Of a stretch of DNA of 64,000 nucleotides, positions 47,940 to 56,581 are shown one piece after another. This DNA comes from Methyloversatilis sp. XJ19-49 (GTDB taxonomy: Bacteria; Pseudomonadota; Gammaproteobacteria; Burkholderiales; Rhodocyclaceae): the NCBI RefSeq assembly GCF_024580145.1, contig NZ_JANINI010000007.1, positions 95,361 through 159,360 on the forward strand. The letters are read 5' to 3'. The position numbers and the translations under genes are program-made. The stretch's first letter is position 1. Each line of letters opens with the position of its first letter. The notes under the pieces were generated by a model. The model saw nothing but the letters and a program-made list of their open reading frames with translations, searched no databases and was not told the DNA's origin.

Positions 47940-48707
47940 TCAGAAGTCGAAAACATGATTGTTGCGCAACATGCGGGGTTGGAGTGCGCCCAATGTTTCG
48001 GCGATCTCGCGCATGGTCATGATCATCTGGCTTGGTTTCAGATGCGTGATGTAGATTTCGGCAGGATGTTCCAGTTTCTGGAGCTCGCTCGCCAGCATGT
48101 CCGGGCACAGGTGGCGCGACATCACCGCCAGTTGGCGGTCACGGTCCGGAAAGGCGGTTTCGATGATGAGATAGCGCAGATCGGGCAGTGCATTGACCGC
48201 CGACCAGAATTCGTCACACACCGTGGTATCGCCGGAAAACGCCAGCGTGCCACCCGCTGAACGCACGGCGTAGCCAACGGCTGGAACGGTGTGTTGCGCG
48301 GGCAGCACCCGGATGGCGCGGCCGCCCAACTCGATCTCGTCGCCGACTCGCAGTTCGCGAAAGCGCATGAATGGCTTCTCGGCGGACGGAATCTCGGTGA
48401 AATCGGGCCAGATCGACCAGTTGAAGATGTGGCGGCGCAGGACTTCCAGCGTCGGGCCGGTTGTCCATACGGTCAGCGGCGTGTCACGCAACTCACCTAC
48501 GGTGTCGACCATCAGCGGCAGACAGGCGATGTGATCGAGATGGCTGTGCGTGACGAACACATGATCGATGCGCGAAAGCTCGGCGATTGAAAGGTCACCC
48601 ACGCCGGTGCCGGCGTCGATCAGGATGTCGTTGTCCACGAGCAGCGAGGTGGTACGCAGATTTGCACCACCGATACCGCCACTGCAACCGAGCACCCTTA
48701 TCCTCAT
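47940..48707 (-). CDS. Class II 3',5'-cyclic-nucleotide phosphodiesterase (metallo-beta-lactamase fold)
   Basis: A 255-residue hydrolase. The fold begins RIRVLGCSGGIGGANLRTTS with ILIDAGTGVGDL, and the metal-binding motif is VTHSHLDHIACLPLM. Further histidines and aspartates are in LAFSGDTTVCDEF and in IYITHLKP. These match the class II cAMP phosphodiesterase family (PF02112). It lies 21 bp downstream of the cyclase gene, so synthesis and breakdown of the cyclic nucleotide are probably produced together. No signal peptide is seen. Confidence 0.87.
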   Translation of the reverse strand: MRIRVLGCSGGIGGANLRTTSLLVDNDILIDAGTGVGDLSIAELSRIDHVFVTHSHLDHIACLPLMVDTVGELRDTPLTVWTTGPTLEVLRRHIFNWSIWPDFTEIPSAEKPFMRFRELRVGDEIELGGRAIRVLPAQHTVPAVGYAVRSAGGTLAFSGDTTVCDEFWSAVNALPDLRYLIIETAFPDRDRQLAVMSRHLCPDMLASELQKLEHPAEIYITHLKPSQMIMTMREIAETLGALQPRMLRNNHVFDF

Positions 48708-48728
48708 CAGTTCCTGATCCAGAAAACT

Positions 48729-50966
48729 CTACTTCGTTTCAAATGTCCGCACGCCGTCCCAATCCTTCCCGGGCGGGTGGCGGCGGTAATCGGCAATCTG
48801 TTCGGCGTACAGCCGGTATAGTCCGCAGTCCGGCGCAATGCGCTGCAGATTGAACAAGGTCAGTTCAGCCTGATCCCACTCCTGGCCGCGGAACTGTCGC
48901 AACGCCAGATTCCACAACTTAAGTTCTTCGACCCGACTGCGGTCGAATTCGCTCTCGAAGGCGAGCGGTTCGAAAATCGATACCGGCTCGTCCTTGCCCT
49001 TCACCCGGACCCGGTCGATCTCGCGAAAGACGACATCCTTGACCGCACGTCGCGTCGCCTCGCCAACCAGTACGCCAACGCCGTACTGCTTGGTCAGCCC
49101 CTCGAGGCGGGACGCCAGATTCACCGCATCGCCCATGACAGTATAGGCTTTGCGTACCGGTGACCCCATGTCGCCGACCGTCATCGGGCCGGTGTTCAGA
49201 CCCACGCCTATCTTCAGTTCCGGCCAGCCACGCGCCATCAGCGAGCGGTTCAGATCGGCCAGCGCCGCATGCATGCGCAACGCAGCGGCCACGGCGTGCC
49301 GGGCATGTTCGGGGTCATCGACCGGCGCACCCCAGAACGCCATGATCGCGTCACCGATGTATTTGTCGAGCGTCCCACGCTGATCCTGAATCACTGCAGT
49401 CATTGCGCCCAGGTAATCGTTCATGAGCTGTGTCAATTGTTTCGGTTCGAGACCTTCCGAAATGCTGGTAAAGCCCCGGATGTCCGAAAACAGAACGGTC
49501 AGCTCGGCGTTTCTCCCCTCCATGCTGTAGTGCTCGGGGTTGCGGCTCATCTCCTCGACCAGTTCGGGCGGCACGTACTGCCCGAACATGCGGGTGAATT
49601 GGCGCTTCGAACGTGACTCGAAGAAGTAGCCGTACGACATGTTAAGCGCATAAAGCCCGACCACGAGCAGCACCGATGCCGCCAGCGGCAGAACGAAGTC
49701 GGCAAACTGCCAGAACGCGAAGTTCATGCCGACCAGTGCGAGCAACGCGCCACCGGCAAGCAGCGTCGCGTACTGAGGCGAGAGCCGCGGCAGCGACCAG
49801 ATGAGCAGGCCGCCGATCGCGAGCAGCACGACCACATCGAACCCGGTGACGTACTGCGGGCGATGCTTGATGCGGCCATCGAGCATGCCGGCGATCAGGT
49901 TGGCGTGAATTTCCACCCCCGGGTAGGTGCTGCCGACGGGCGTGGCACGCAGGTCAAGCAGCCCGGGCGCGGTGGTACCGAGCAGCGCGATCCGCCCCTT
50001 CAATGCATCGACTGGCGTGCGGCCGGCGAGCACATCGGCCAACGAGTGGTATGCAAAACTGCCTTGCAGGCCGCGATAGGGGATCAGCGCGGCCACGTTC
50101 TCGTCGACCGGTACCCGCAAGGTGCCCTTGCTGGTCGTCATTTCCAGCCATTCGAGTCCGGCGTAGTCCCGACTGGCTGAAGAGAAAAAGCCGCTTTCGG
50201 CGTATCCCGGTGCCAGCTTCGGACTGCCGAGCAGCGTGCGGACGATGGCGAGCGACAGCGATTCGTAATAAGCGCCCTGGTGCTCGACCAGCATCGGTAC
50301 GCGCCGGTTCAGACCATCGAAATCGGGCAGCGGATTGAAGTGGCCGGCGCCGAGCGCCTCCTGCTGGAAACGCGGCAGATTGGCACCAAAGCTGTTGAAG
50401 GTCGCAAATGCGATGTTGCGGCCACGGAAGGTGCCGGCCGGCAAGACCGGCTCCGGCAGCGCGCCGCTGTTCAGACCATCTTCGCGGTTGCCGAAGTAGT
50501 AGCCCAGCAGGACGGGCCGGTTCTTGAGAGAGGCCGCAAACCGCTGGTCGTAGTCGAGTTGCGGCCTCAGCGTGTCGAGCGATGCACGGAAATCCGCGTT
50601 GTCGGCGAGCGCGCCCTGCGCCAGACCTTCCAGCGCCGGCAGCCCCGAACTGGTGTCCGGCTCGGCAAAAACAACGTCGACGCCGAGCAGGCTGACGCCG
50701 TAGTGGTCGAACAGCAAGTCCATCAGCACCGCAAGCCGCTCCCGCCCCCATGGCCAACGCCCGACTTCAGTCAACGATTTCTCGTCGATGTCGAGAATGA
50801 CCACCCGGTCATCGATGCCGCCCGGCATCGTCAGCGACAGCTTGGTGTCGTAGGCGATGTGATCAAGGTTGCCCAGCACCGGAATCTGGTACAGGCGGGC
50901 AGCATGGCCAAGGAGGAGAAGCAGGAACAGCAGGCCGATGCCGTAACGCAGCGCGTTCTGGTTCAT
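48729..50966 (-). CDS. CHASE2-domain adenylate/guanylate cyclase (class III)
   Basis: A 745-residue membrane cyclase. One N-terminal helix is followed by a periplasmic CHASE2 domain (about 35-355) with VGRWPWGRERLAVL and LLGTTAPGLLDLRATPVGST. Three more helices (about 375-445) come next, then the catalytic domain (about 485-645). Metal-binding D495 is in VLFSDIRGFTSIS and D539 in DKYIGDAIMAFWG; the transition-state region VRKAYTVMGDAVNLASRLEG suits ATP as substrate. The pairing with a cyclic nucleotide phosphodiesterase 21 bp downstream supports cAMP signalling. The CHASE2 ligand is unknown. Confidence 0.93.
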   Translation of the reverse strand: MNQNALRYGIGLLFLLLLLGHAARLYQIPVLGNLDHIAYDTKLSLTMPGGIDDRVVILDIDEKSLTEVGRWPWGRERLAVLMDLLFDHYGVSLLGVDVVFAEPDTSSGLPALEGLAQGALADNADFRASLDTLRPQLDYDQRFAASLKNRPVLLGYYFGNREDGLNSGALPEPVLPAGTFRGRNIAFATFNSFGANLPRFQQEALGAGHFNPLPDFDGLNRRVPMLVEHQGAYYESLSLAIVRTLLGSPKLAPGYAESGFFSSASRDYAGLEWLEMTTSKGTLRVPVDENVAALIPYRGLQGSFAYHSLADVLAGRTPVDALKGRIALLGTTAPGLLDLRATPVGSTYPGVEIHANLIAGMLDGRIKHRPQYVTGFDVVVLLAIGGLLIWSLPRLSPQYATLLAGGALLALVGMNFAFWQFADFVLPLAASVLLVVGLYALNMSYGYFFESRSKRQFTRMFGQYVPPELVEEMSRNPEHYSMEGRNAELTVLFSDIRGFTSISEGLEPKQLTQLMNDYLGAMTAVIQDQRGTLDKYIGDAIMAFWGAPVDDPEHARHAVAAALRMHAALADLNRSLMARGWPELKIGVGLNTGPMTVGDMGSPVRKAYTVMGDAVNLASRLEGLTKQYGVGVLVGEATRRAVKDVVFREIDRVRVKGKDEPVSIFEPLAFESEFDRSRVEELKLWNLALRQFRGQEWDQAELTLFNLQRIAPDCGLYRLYAEQIADYRRHPPGKDWDGVRTFETK

Positions 50967-51083
50967 TGCGGACGTCCGGCAACGCACCCCGGCCCGGGCT
51001 GCGCCTCATCCGGCACATGCTCTGGGGGGCGGCGGACGGCAGGCGCCGGACGCGGCAGCATGACAGGCTCGGATCGGGCGTCG

Positions 51084-51893
51084 TCAGCGCTTGATGAAGA
51101 ACTCCATCTTCACACCGGCAATTTCGATCACGTCGTGATCCTCGAGCGGGTGCGCCTGGGCATCGAGCTGTCGACCGTTGACGACCGGCATGTTCGCGCC
51201 TTCGACATGGGTGATGAAATACCCCTGCGGACGGCGTGTGATGACGGCGACCTGCAGCCCCGGTTTGCCGAGCGTGGTCAGCGTCTTCGTCAATTCAAGT
51301 TCGCGCCCGGCGTTGGCCCCATTGAGAATCTGAATCGCACCGACCTGATTGGCGCTCGCGGACGGCGGCGGCGGCGGCGGCGGCGGCGGGGGTGCCAGCG
51401 GAGGCGGCGGAGGCGGCAGGCCGGCGCCGCCGAGCGACGAACCGGCCGGCATCGACTGGCCAGGACGGAAACCGGTCTGCGTATCGGTCTGGGCACGCAC
51501 CGGTGCAGGCGCGGGCGCAGGCGGTGCATCGGCCGGCGCCTTGCGCATCATGTCCGGACGCAACACCATGGTTTTTTCGAAATCCGGTGACTGCGCGACG
51601 GTCGGCGTTTCGTTGATGTACTTGAGCCGGTACTTGCCGAGTTCGACCACGTCGTTGTTCTGCAGGAAGTGCTTCTTGATCGGCTGCCCATTCACATAGG
51701 TGCCGTTCGTGCTGTTCATGTCCTCAAGGAAGGAATCGTTGAGGATGGTGACGATGACCGCATGCTCGCCGCTGATCGCGAGATTGTCGATCTGGATGTC
51801 GTTGTGCGGTTTGCGCCCAATGGTGGTGCGCTCCTTGGCGAGCGGCAACTCCTTGAGGACCAGTCCATCCATGCTGAGTATCAGTTTTGCCAT
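51084..51893 (-). CDS. FHA domain protein with proline-rich linker
   Basis: A 269-residue soluble protein. The first FHA domain (about 1-95) has the phosphothreonine-binding residues R27, S41, H44 and N63 in TTIGRKPHNDIQIDNLAISG and NSTNGTYVNG. A linker (about 100-182) holds EKTMVL and a proline tract of up to ten residues. A second FHA-like region (about 185-269) has LGKPGLQVAVITRRPQGYFI and PVVNGRQLD but lacks the R/S/H binding residues, so it is probably degenerate. It is 12 bp downstream of the PP2C gene, and likely reads phosphothreonines made by the nearby kinase. Confidence 0.9.
   Translation of the reverse strand: MAKLILSMDGLVLKELPLAKERTTIGRKPHNDIQIDNLAISGEHAVIVTILNDSFLEDMNSTNGTYVNGQPIKKHFLQNNDVVELGKYRLKYINETPTVAQSPDFEKTMVLRPDMMRKAPADAPPAPAPAPVRAQTDTQTGFRPGQSMPAGSSLGGAGLPPPPPPLAPPPPPPPPPPSASANQVGAIQILNGANAGRELELTKTLTTLGKPGLQVAVITRRPQGYFITHVEGANMPVVNGRQLDAQAHPLEDHDVIEIAGVKMEFFIKR
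51361..51395 (-). repeat. CCG/GGC triplet run coding the proline tract
   Basis: About nine consecutive GGC triplets on the plus strand (CCG-type proline codons on the coding strand) within the FHA protein linker. Such runs change length easily by slippage, in steps of one codon here. Confidence 0.7.
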
Positions 51894-51905
51894 TTTCCAG
51901 TCCCT

Positions 51906-52709
51906 TTACTTCAACCATGCAAGCAGGCGCGCGAGCCAGCCGCGTTCGGTGGCAGGAAAGGCCTGCAGCACCCTGACCAGTATCACCGACACATTGTCGC
52001 GTCCGCCATTGTCGTTCGCCATCTGTACCAGCTGTTCGGCCGCCAGATCGAGGTTGGCGGACAAGGCCTGAAGCGTCAGCGCGATGTCGTCGTTCTCGAC
52101 CATGTCGTTCAGTCCGTCGGAACAGAACAGGTATACGTCTCCGGGAACCACGTCGTAGGTGCGTATTTCGGGCTCGACTTCCGGGTCTACGCCCAGCGCG
52201 CGCGTCACGAGGTTCTTGTTCTGGGAACGACGCGCGTCTTCTTCCGTAATCATGCCGCTGTCGATTTGCTCCTGCAACAGCGAGTGATCACGCGTGACGC
52301 ACTCGAAGGCGCCGTCACGCAACCGGTACATGCGCGAATCGCCGATATGCGCGACGGATATGTGATTATCGCGGAAAACGGCCATGACCAGGGTCGTGCC
52401 CATGCCCGAATACTGCGGCTGGCTCTCGGCCGCCTGATAGATCGCGTTGTTGGCGCGGCCAATGACCGATTCCAGCAGTTGTGACACACCGTGTTTCGCG
52501 TCCTGCAGGCCCTGCGCAAGCTCGGAACCGATGACCGCGGTCGCCATGCCGCTCGCCACCTCACCGGCGTTGTAGCCGCCCATGCCGTCGGCCAGTATCG
52601 CGAGGCCGACACCGGGCTGCGTGAACACCGCGTCTTCATTGTGGGTGCGCACCATGCCGGAATGGGTGCGACTGACCATCTGCAGCGCCTGACCGAGGTC
52701 CCGGGTCAT
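51906..52709 (-). CDS. PP2C-type serine/threonine protein phosphatase
   Basis: A 267-residue metal-dependent phosphatase of the Stp1/PppA type. Metal-binding motifs are SGMVRTHNEDAVF, LAILADGMGGYNAGEVAS, VAHIGDSRMYR, FCSDGLNDMVEND and the final GGRDNVSVILV. A short basic, hydrophobic C-terminal tail (WLARLLAWLK) follows the domain and may be a membrane contact. It lies between the kinase and FHA genes, the standard trio for reversible Ser/Thr phosphorylation. Confidence 0.94.
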   Translation of the reverse strand: MTRDLGQALQMVSRTHSGMVRTHNEDAVFTQPGVGLAILADGMGGYNAGEVASGMATAVIGSELAQGLQDAKHGVSQLLESVIGRANNAIYQAAESQPQYSGMGTTLVMAVFRDNHISVAHIGDSRMYRLRDGAFECVTRDHSLLQEQIDSGMITEEDARRSQNKNLVTRALGVDPEVEPEIRTYDVVPGDVYLFCSDGLNDMVENDDIALTLQALSANLDLAAEQLVQMANDNGGRDNVSVILVRVLQAFPATERGWLARLLAWLK

Positions 52710-52792
52710 GTCAGTACCGCCCGCACAGGCAGATACACGGACACATCCCCTCCGGGGACAGCAGGTGGTGTGGGCATGCGGACTGTGTCATG

Positions 52793-55408
52793 TCAGATAT
52801 CGAAATCAACTTGGGTGATGGATTGTGTCAGGTTGCCGGCGCAGGTACGCAGGTCGGCCGCCATGTCTCCACCCGACTGATAGCGCGCATCGACTTCCTT
52901 GGAGAGCGCGCGGTCGATGATGGCCGACAGGCAATCCGGAACGTCAGGACGGATGTCACGGATGTCCGGATGTGCTTCGTTCGCAATGCGGAACATCAGC
53001 TGCGCCATGGAATCGCCTTCGAAAGGCAGCTTGCCGCAGACCATCTGGAACAACATGACACCGAGCGAGAACAGGTCTGAACGGCCATCGATCTTCTTGC
53101 CTGCCAGCTGCTCGGGCGACATGTAGGACGGCGTACCAAGCACCATGCCGGTCTTGGTGCGCGACGAATCGGTGATGCGCGCGATGCCGAAGTCGGTCAC
53201 CTTGACCTGATCCGACTCGGCCTCGTACATGATGTTGGCGGGCTTCACGTCGCGATGCACGACTTGGTTGCCGTGCGCGTAGGCGAGCGCCTCGGCCACG
53301 CGCGCCACGACGTCCATCACCTTCGGCAGCGGCAGCAGCTGACCCGGCTTGGTCTGCGGCACCAGGTCACGTCCCTTCAGGAACTCCATCGCGATGTAGG
53401 CGAGATCGTGCTCTTCACCGGCATCGAAGATGGTGACGATGTTCGGGTGATTCAGGCGCCCGGCGGTTTCGGCTTCGCGGAAGAAACGTTCCTTCACATC
53501 GGCCAGCTCTTCCTCGTCGAACTCCTGCGAAAGTGCCATCGTCTTGATGGCGACGACACGGTTGATCTTCGGATCGCGGCCGAGATAGACGACACCCATG
53601 GCGCCCTTGCCGAGTTCCTTCTCGACCTGGTAGCGCCCGAGCATGGGCTTCTCGACCGTGCCGTCCTCGAGGATGCTGGTATTCGTGCGGCCACCGCTGC
53701 CACCTCCGAGCATGACGGTTTCCGACATCGCCTTGGCGCGCTTCACCCGCGTTTCAAGATCGCGGAACTTCGGGTTGTACTCCGCCATGTGGCGGAACAC
53801 GCTTTCCGCCTTGTTGAACTGGCGCTTGCGTTCGAAATCGAGCGCAAGGTTGTAGAGGTTCTCCATCACCGCATCGGACAGCGGGACCTGGCGGAACTTG
53901 TCCCATGCCATGTCGAGCTGTCCCTGGCCCTGGAAGGCCAGCGCCAGCATGCGGTTCGACTCGGCCGACTGTTCATCGGACTTCACCTTGCCGCGCTCGG
54001 TCACCAGGAAGCGCTTGGTGGTCAGCAGCAAATGGCCGACCAGCAGCAGTGCGGCCGGCAACATGAGCTGCAGCCAGACGAGCTGGCTGGTCATCAGCAC
54101 GAAGTGGGTTGCCAGCAGTGCAACGAAAATGGCAGCGGTAATGCCGGCACCCAGGCCGGCCTTCAAGCGGGGCAGCAGCACGATGAGGTAAAGCGCAACC
54201 AGCAGGAACACGCCGAACTCGGCCGCCACCGACCACGGCGGCGAAACGAAGAAATGCTCCTGCAGGATGCTGGACAGACCGTGCGCCATCACCTCGACCG
54301 ACGACATGGCCGGCGACACCGGCGTGGCGTAGAAATTGCCTATGCCCGGTGCGGTCTGGCCGATCAGAACGATGCGGTCGCGGTACTTGTCGAGCGGGAT
54401 CTTGCCGCTCATGACGTCGAAGAAGGAATCGACCGGAAAGGCCGGTTTGCCGCCTTCGCCGCGGTAATAAAAGCTGTACATGCCCAGACTCGGGTCGGTG
54501 GCAACGTTGAGGCGGGCCAGCGACACCGACTCGCCCAGCGTGACCTTGATGTCAGCGACGCCGAGATTCAGGCTTCTTGCCGCAATCAATAGCGGCAGCG
54601 ACGGGTAGAACTGGTCGAAATGGGTCATCACCAGCGGATGAAGCCGCAGGCCGCCGTCGCGATCAATCGACGGATTCAGGTGACCCACCGCTGCCGCAAC
54701 CGTACCCAGCTGTTCGATGACGCCGGCCGATACGTCCAGCGTCAACGGCGGCAGCGGCTCGGAACCACTCACGTTGGTCAGCGCGGTAGCGCGCACGAAG
54801 TCGGGCAGCGGCTTGTCGGGGCGGCCCTGCGGTTCGCCATCGAGGAACAGCATCGGCAGCGCGACATTGCCCGCCTTCTTCATGCTGTCAGCGAGTTGCC
54901 GGTCGGTATTCAGCGCCGCTTCGGCTTCGCGCAGGGTGGCGCTGAAGGCGTCCAGCGGATTGACGGCCTGCAAAGGCGGATCAACGGCCACTTCACCTTC
55001 CGCAACGGGCTCGGCGGCAGCCACTGCGATCTCGATCTGATCACGCGCCTGCTGCTCGAGCGCAAGCAACCTGTTTATGTAGACGAGACCCGGATCAAGC
55101 TGCGGCTCCGCGAAGAAGATCGTCGTACCGACCACCTTGGCCTGTGCCTGCGCCAGCTTGTCGATCATGCGGGCATGCACATCACGCGGCCACGGCCAGC
55201 GGCCGATGTTGTCGATGCTCTGCTGATCGATCGCGATGATGGCAATGCGAGGACTCGGGGTACGGTCGGTCGCTGCGACACCGATGTCGTAGGCCTTGCG
55301 TTCGAGGCTCTGGATCAGGTCGGACTGGGTGGAGAAAAGGAACAGCAGGCTGATGATGACGCCCAGGAACCAATCCGTCTTCCATACAGCGGCTTTGGCC
55401 ACGCTCAC
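52793..55408 (-). CDS. CHASE2-domain serine/threonine protein kinase
   Basis: An 871-residue membrane kinase. An N-terminal helix is followed by a periplasmic CHASE2 domain (about 35-385) with IGRWPWPRDVHARMI and LIGQTAPGIGNFYATPVSPA, which mirrors that of the nearby cyclase. Three helices (about 393-463) and a TPR-like segment (about 515-560) lead to the kinase domain (about 592-870). Catalytic residues are visible: glycine loop GKGAMG, K622 in AIKTM, H718-R719-D720-V-K-P-A-N, DFG at 739-741, and SPEQ. The cytoplasmic kinase end carries ISQ/TQ-type residues at the C-terminus. It is the first gene of the signalling run. Confidence 0.94.
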   Translation of the reverse strand: MSVAKAAVWKTDWFLGVIISLLFLFSTQSDLIQSLERKAYDIGVAATDRTPSPRIAIIAIDQQSIDNIGRWPWPRDVHARMIDKLAQAQAKVVGTTIFFAEPQLDPGLVYINRLLALEQQARDQIEIAVAAAEPVAEGEVAVDPPLQAVNPLDAFSATLREAEAALNTDRQLADSMKKAGNVALPMLFLDGEPQGRPDKPLPDFVRATALTNVSGSEPLPPLTLDVSAGVIEQLGTVAAAVGHLNPSIDRDGGLRLHPLVMTHFDQFYPSLPLLIAARSLNLGVADIKVTLGESVSLARLNVATDPSLGMYSFYYRGEGGKPAFPVDSFFDVMSGKIPLDKYRDRIVLIGQTAPGIGNFYATPVSPAMSSVEVMAHGLSSILQEHFFVSPPWSVAAEFGVFLLVALYLIVLLPRLKAGLGAGITAAIFVALLATHFVLMTSQLVWLQLMLPAALLLVGHLLLTTKRFLVTERGKVKSDEQSAESNRMLALAFQGQGQLDMAWDKFRQVPLSDAVMENLYNLALDFERKRQFNKAESVFRHMAEYNPKFRDLETRVKRAKAMSETVMLGGGSGGRTNTSILEDGTVEKPMLGRYQVEKELGKGAMGVVYLGRDPKINRVVAIKTMALSQEFDEEELADVKERFFREAETAGRLNHPNIVTIFDAGEEHDLAYIAMEFLKGRDLVPQTKPGQLLPLPKVMDVVARVAEALAYAHGNQVVHRDVKPANIMYEAESDQVKVTDFGIARITDSSRTKTGMVLGTPSYMSPEQLAGKKIDGRSDLFSLGVMLFQMVCGKLPFEGDSMAQLMFRIANEAHPDIRDIRPDVPDCLSAIIDRALSKEVDARYQSGGDMAADLRTCAGNLTQSITQVDFDI

Positions 55409-55621
55409 CCCCGAAAAATTGTGGCTTCCTGATTGCTGGAGGCCGGTGACCTGCTTGTTGTTGTGCGACCTACCTGATTTTCCGCAAAACCAAGTCTCAC
55501 GAGAAAACAGTCATCTGTCACATATTCTTGCAGTTCAGCCTCAACTCCGTCAAACGGGGCTTCACCCCGCGCGGTGGAATATCACGCTGCGCGCATTCAA
55601 ATCGTCACATTGCGCCGGTCA
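55409..55621. other. Intergenic region upstream of the CHASE2 kinase gene
   Basis: A 213-bp gap of lower GC content that should hold the promoter of the signalling run. A small hairpin CGGGG/CCCCG (55555-55569) followed by TTT on the minus strand may be a weak terminator for the upstream cyclodeaminase-like gene. No ORF is supported and no confident promoter consensus was found. Confidence 0.4.
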
Positions 55622-56575
55622 TCAGTACGGCAGCTCGCGGCCCAGGCCGGCCATCCTGGCCTTTTCGAGCAGGCGCGTTGCCAGCGTGAGGTCCTGGATC
55701 GCCATGCCCTGAGACTCGAACAGCGTGATGTGGTCCTCCGCCTGGCGCCCCGGCCGCATGCCATTGAGCAACTCGCCAAGTTCGACCATTCCGTACTCGG
55801 CCAGGCGCCCTTTTTCGAGCGCCGGCAGCAGGTCGCCGGATTCGCGCAACGCCGTCGCGCGCGAGTCGACTGCAACCACGGCAGCACGGCGGATGACGGT
55901 TTCGTCGATTTCACGACGGATGAGCGCATTGGAACCCGCGGCTGTCACGTGCGCACCGGGCCTGAGCCAGCGCCCGTCGAACAGCGGCTCGCTGGCGGTG
56001 GTGATGGTCACCACGATGTCCGCCGACTTCACCATTTCCTCGGCGCTGGCGGCCGGACGAACCCTGCGGCCGAGACGTGCCGTCTGTTCGGTGCAAAAGG
56101 CGTCGAGCTTGTCGCGCTTGCGGGCGAACACCTGGATGTCGTCCACTTCGCGCACTGCGCACAGCGCGGCGATCTGGCTTTGCGCCTGCCAGCCGGCGCC
56201 GAACACACCGGCGACTTTCGACGCCGGATTCGACAGCAGCCGGGCGGCCAGCCCGCCTGTCGCGCCCGTGCGCATCATGCCCAGGTAGTCGGCTTCCAGC
56301 ACCGCAAGCGCGCGGCCGGTTGCGGCGTCGAACAGATGGACCCAGAAGCGCGCCGCCTCGCGGCTGGTCGTGTAGCTCTTGTAGCCGGTCACACCGAGCG
56401 GCAGCACGGCGCCGTGCAGCATGTGCAGCGCCGAAGTCGGGGTGCGGCTGCGCGCGCGCGGCGTGTCTATGGCTTCGCCGGTGGCGTGCCAGCGGTGCGC
56501 GTCTTCCACCGCCGACAGCGCGTCCTGCAGGGTCAGCACCTGACGGACATCGCTTTCAGTGAGGTAGAGCGCCAT
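55622..56575 (-). CDS. Ornithine cyclodeaminase / mu-crystallin family protein
   Basis: NAD(P)-dependent enzyme of 317 residues. The nucleotide-binding motif is VAGVFGAGWQAQSQIAAL. Substrate-pocket residues are in GVTGYKSYTT (Lys) and LEADYLGMMRTGATGGLAAR, and the catalytic acidic residue is in VAVDSRATALRESGDL. Family members include ornithine cyclodeaminase, alanine dehydrogenase and 1-pyrroline-2-carboxylate reductase; which activity applies is not clear. It starts six bases after the terC-like gene stop. Confidence 0.9.
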   Translation of the reverse strand: MALYLTESDVRQVLTLQDALSAVEDAHRWHATGEAIDTPRARSRTPTSALHMLHGAVLPLGVTGYKSYTTSREAARFWVHLFDAATGRALAVLEADYLGMMRTGATGGLAARLLSNPASKVAGVFGAGWQAQSQIAALCAVREVDDIQVFARKRDKLDAFCTEQTARLGRRVRPAASAEEMVKSADIVVTITTASEPLFDGRWLRPGAHVTAAGSNALIRREIDETVIRRAAVVAVDSRATALRESGDLLPALEKGRLAEYGMVELGELLNGMRPGRQAEDHITLFESQGMAIQDLTLATRLLEKARMAGLGRELPY

Positions 56576-56581
56576 GGTGGG

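Noticed and set aside
45171-48260. A 1029-codon plus-strand open frame opposite the GspE-like and HD-GYP genes
   Set aside because: Spans two certain genes and the gap between them; composition is that of an antisense shadow, with no recognisable motif.
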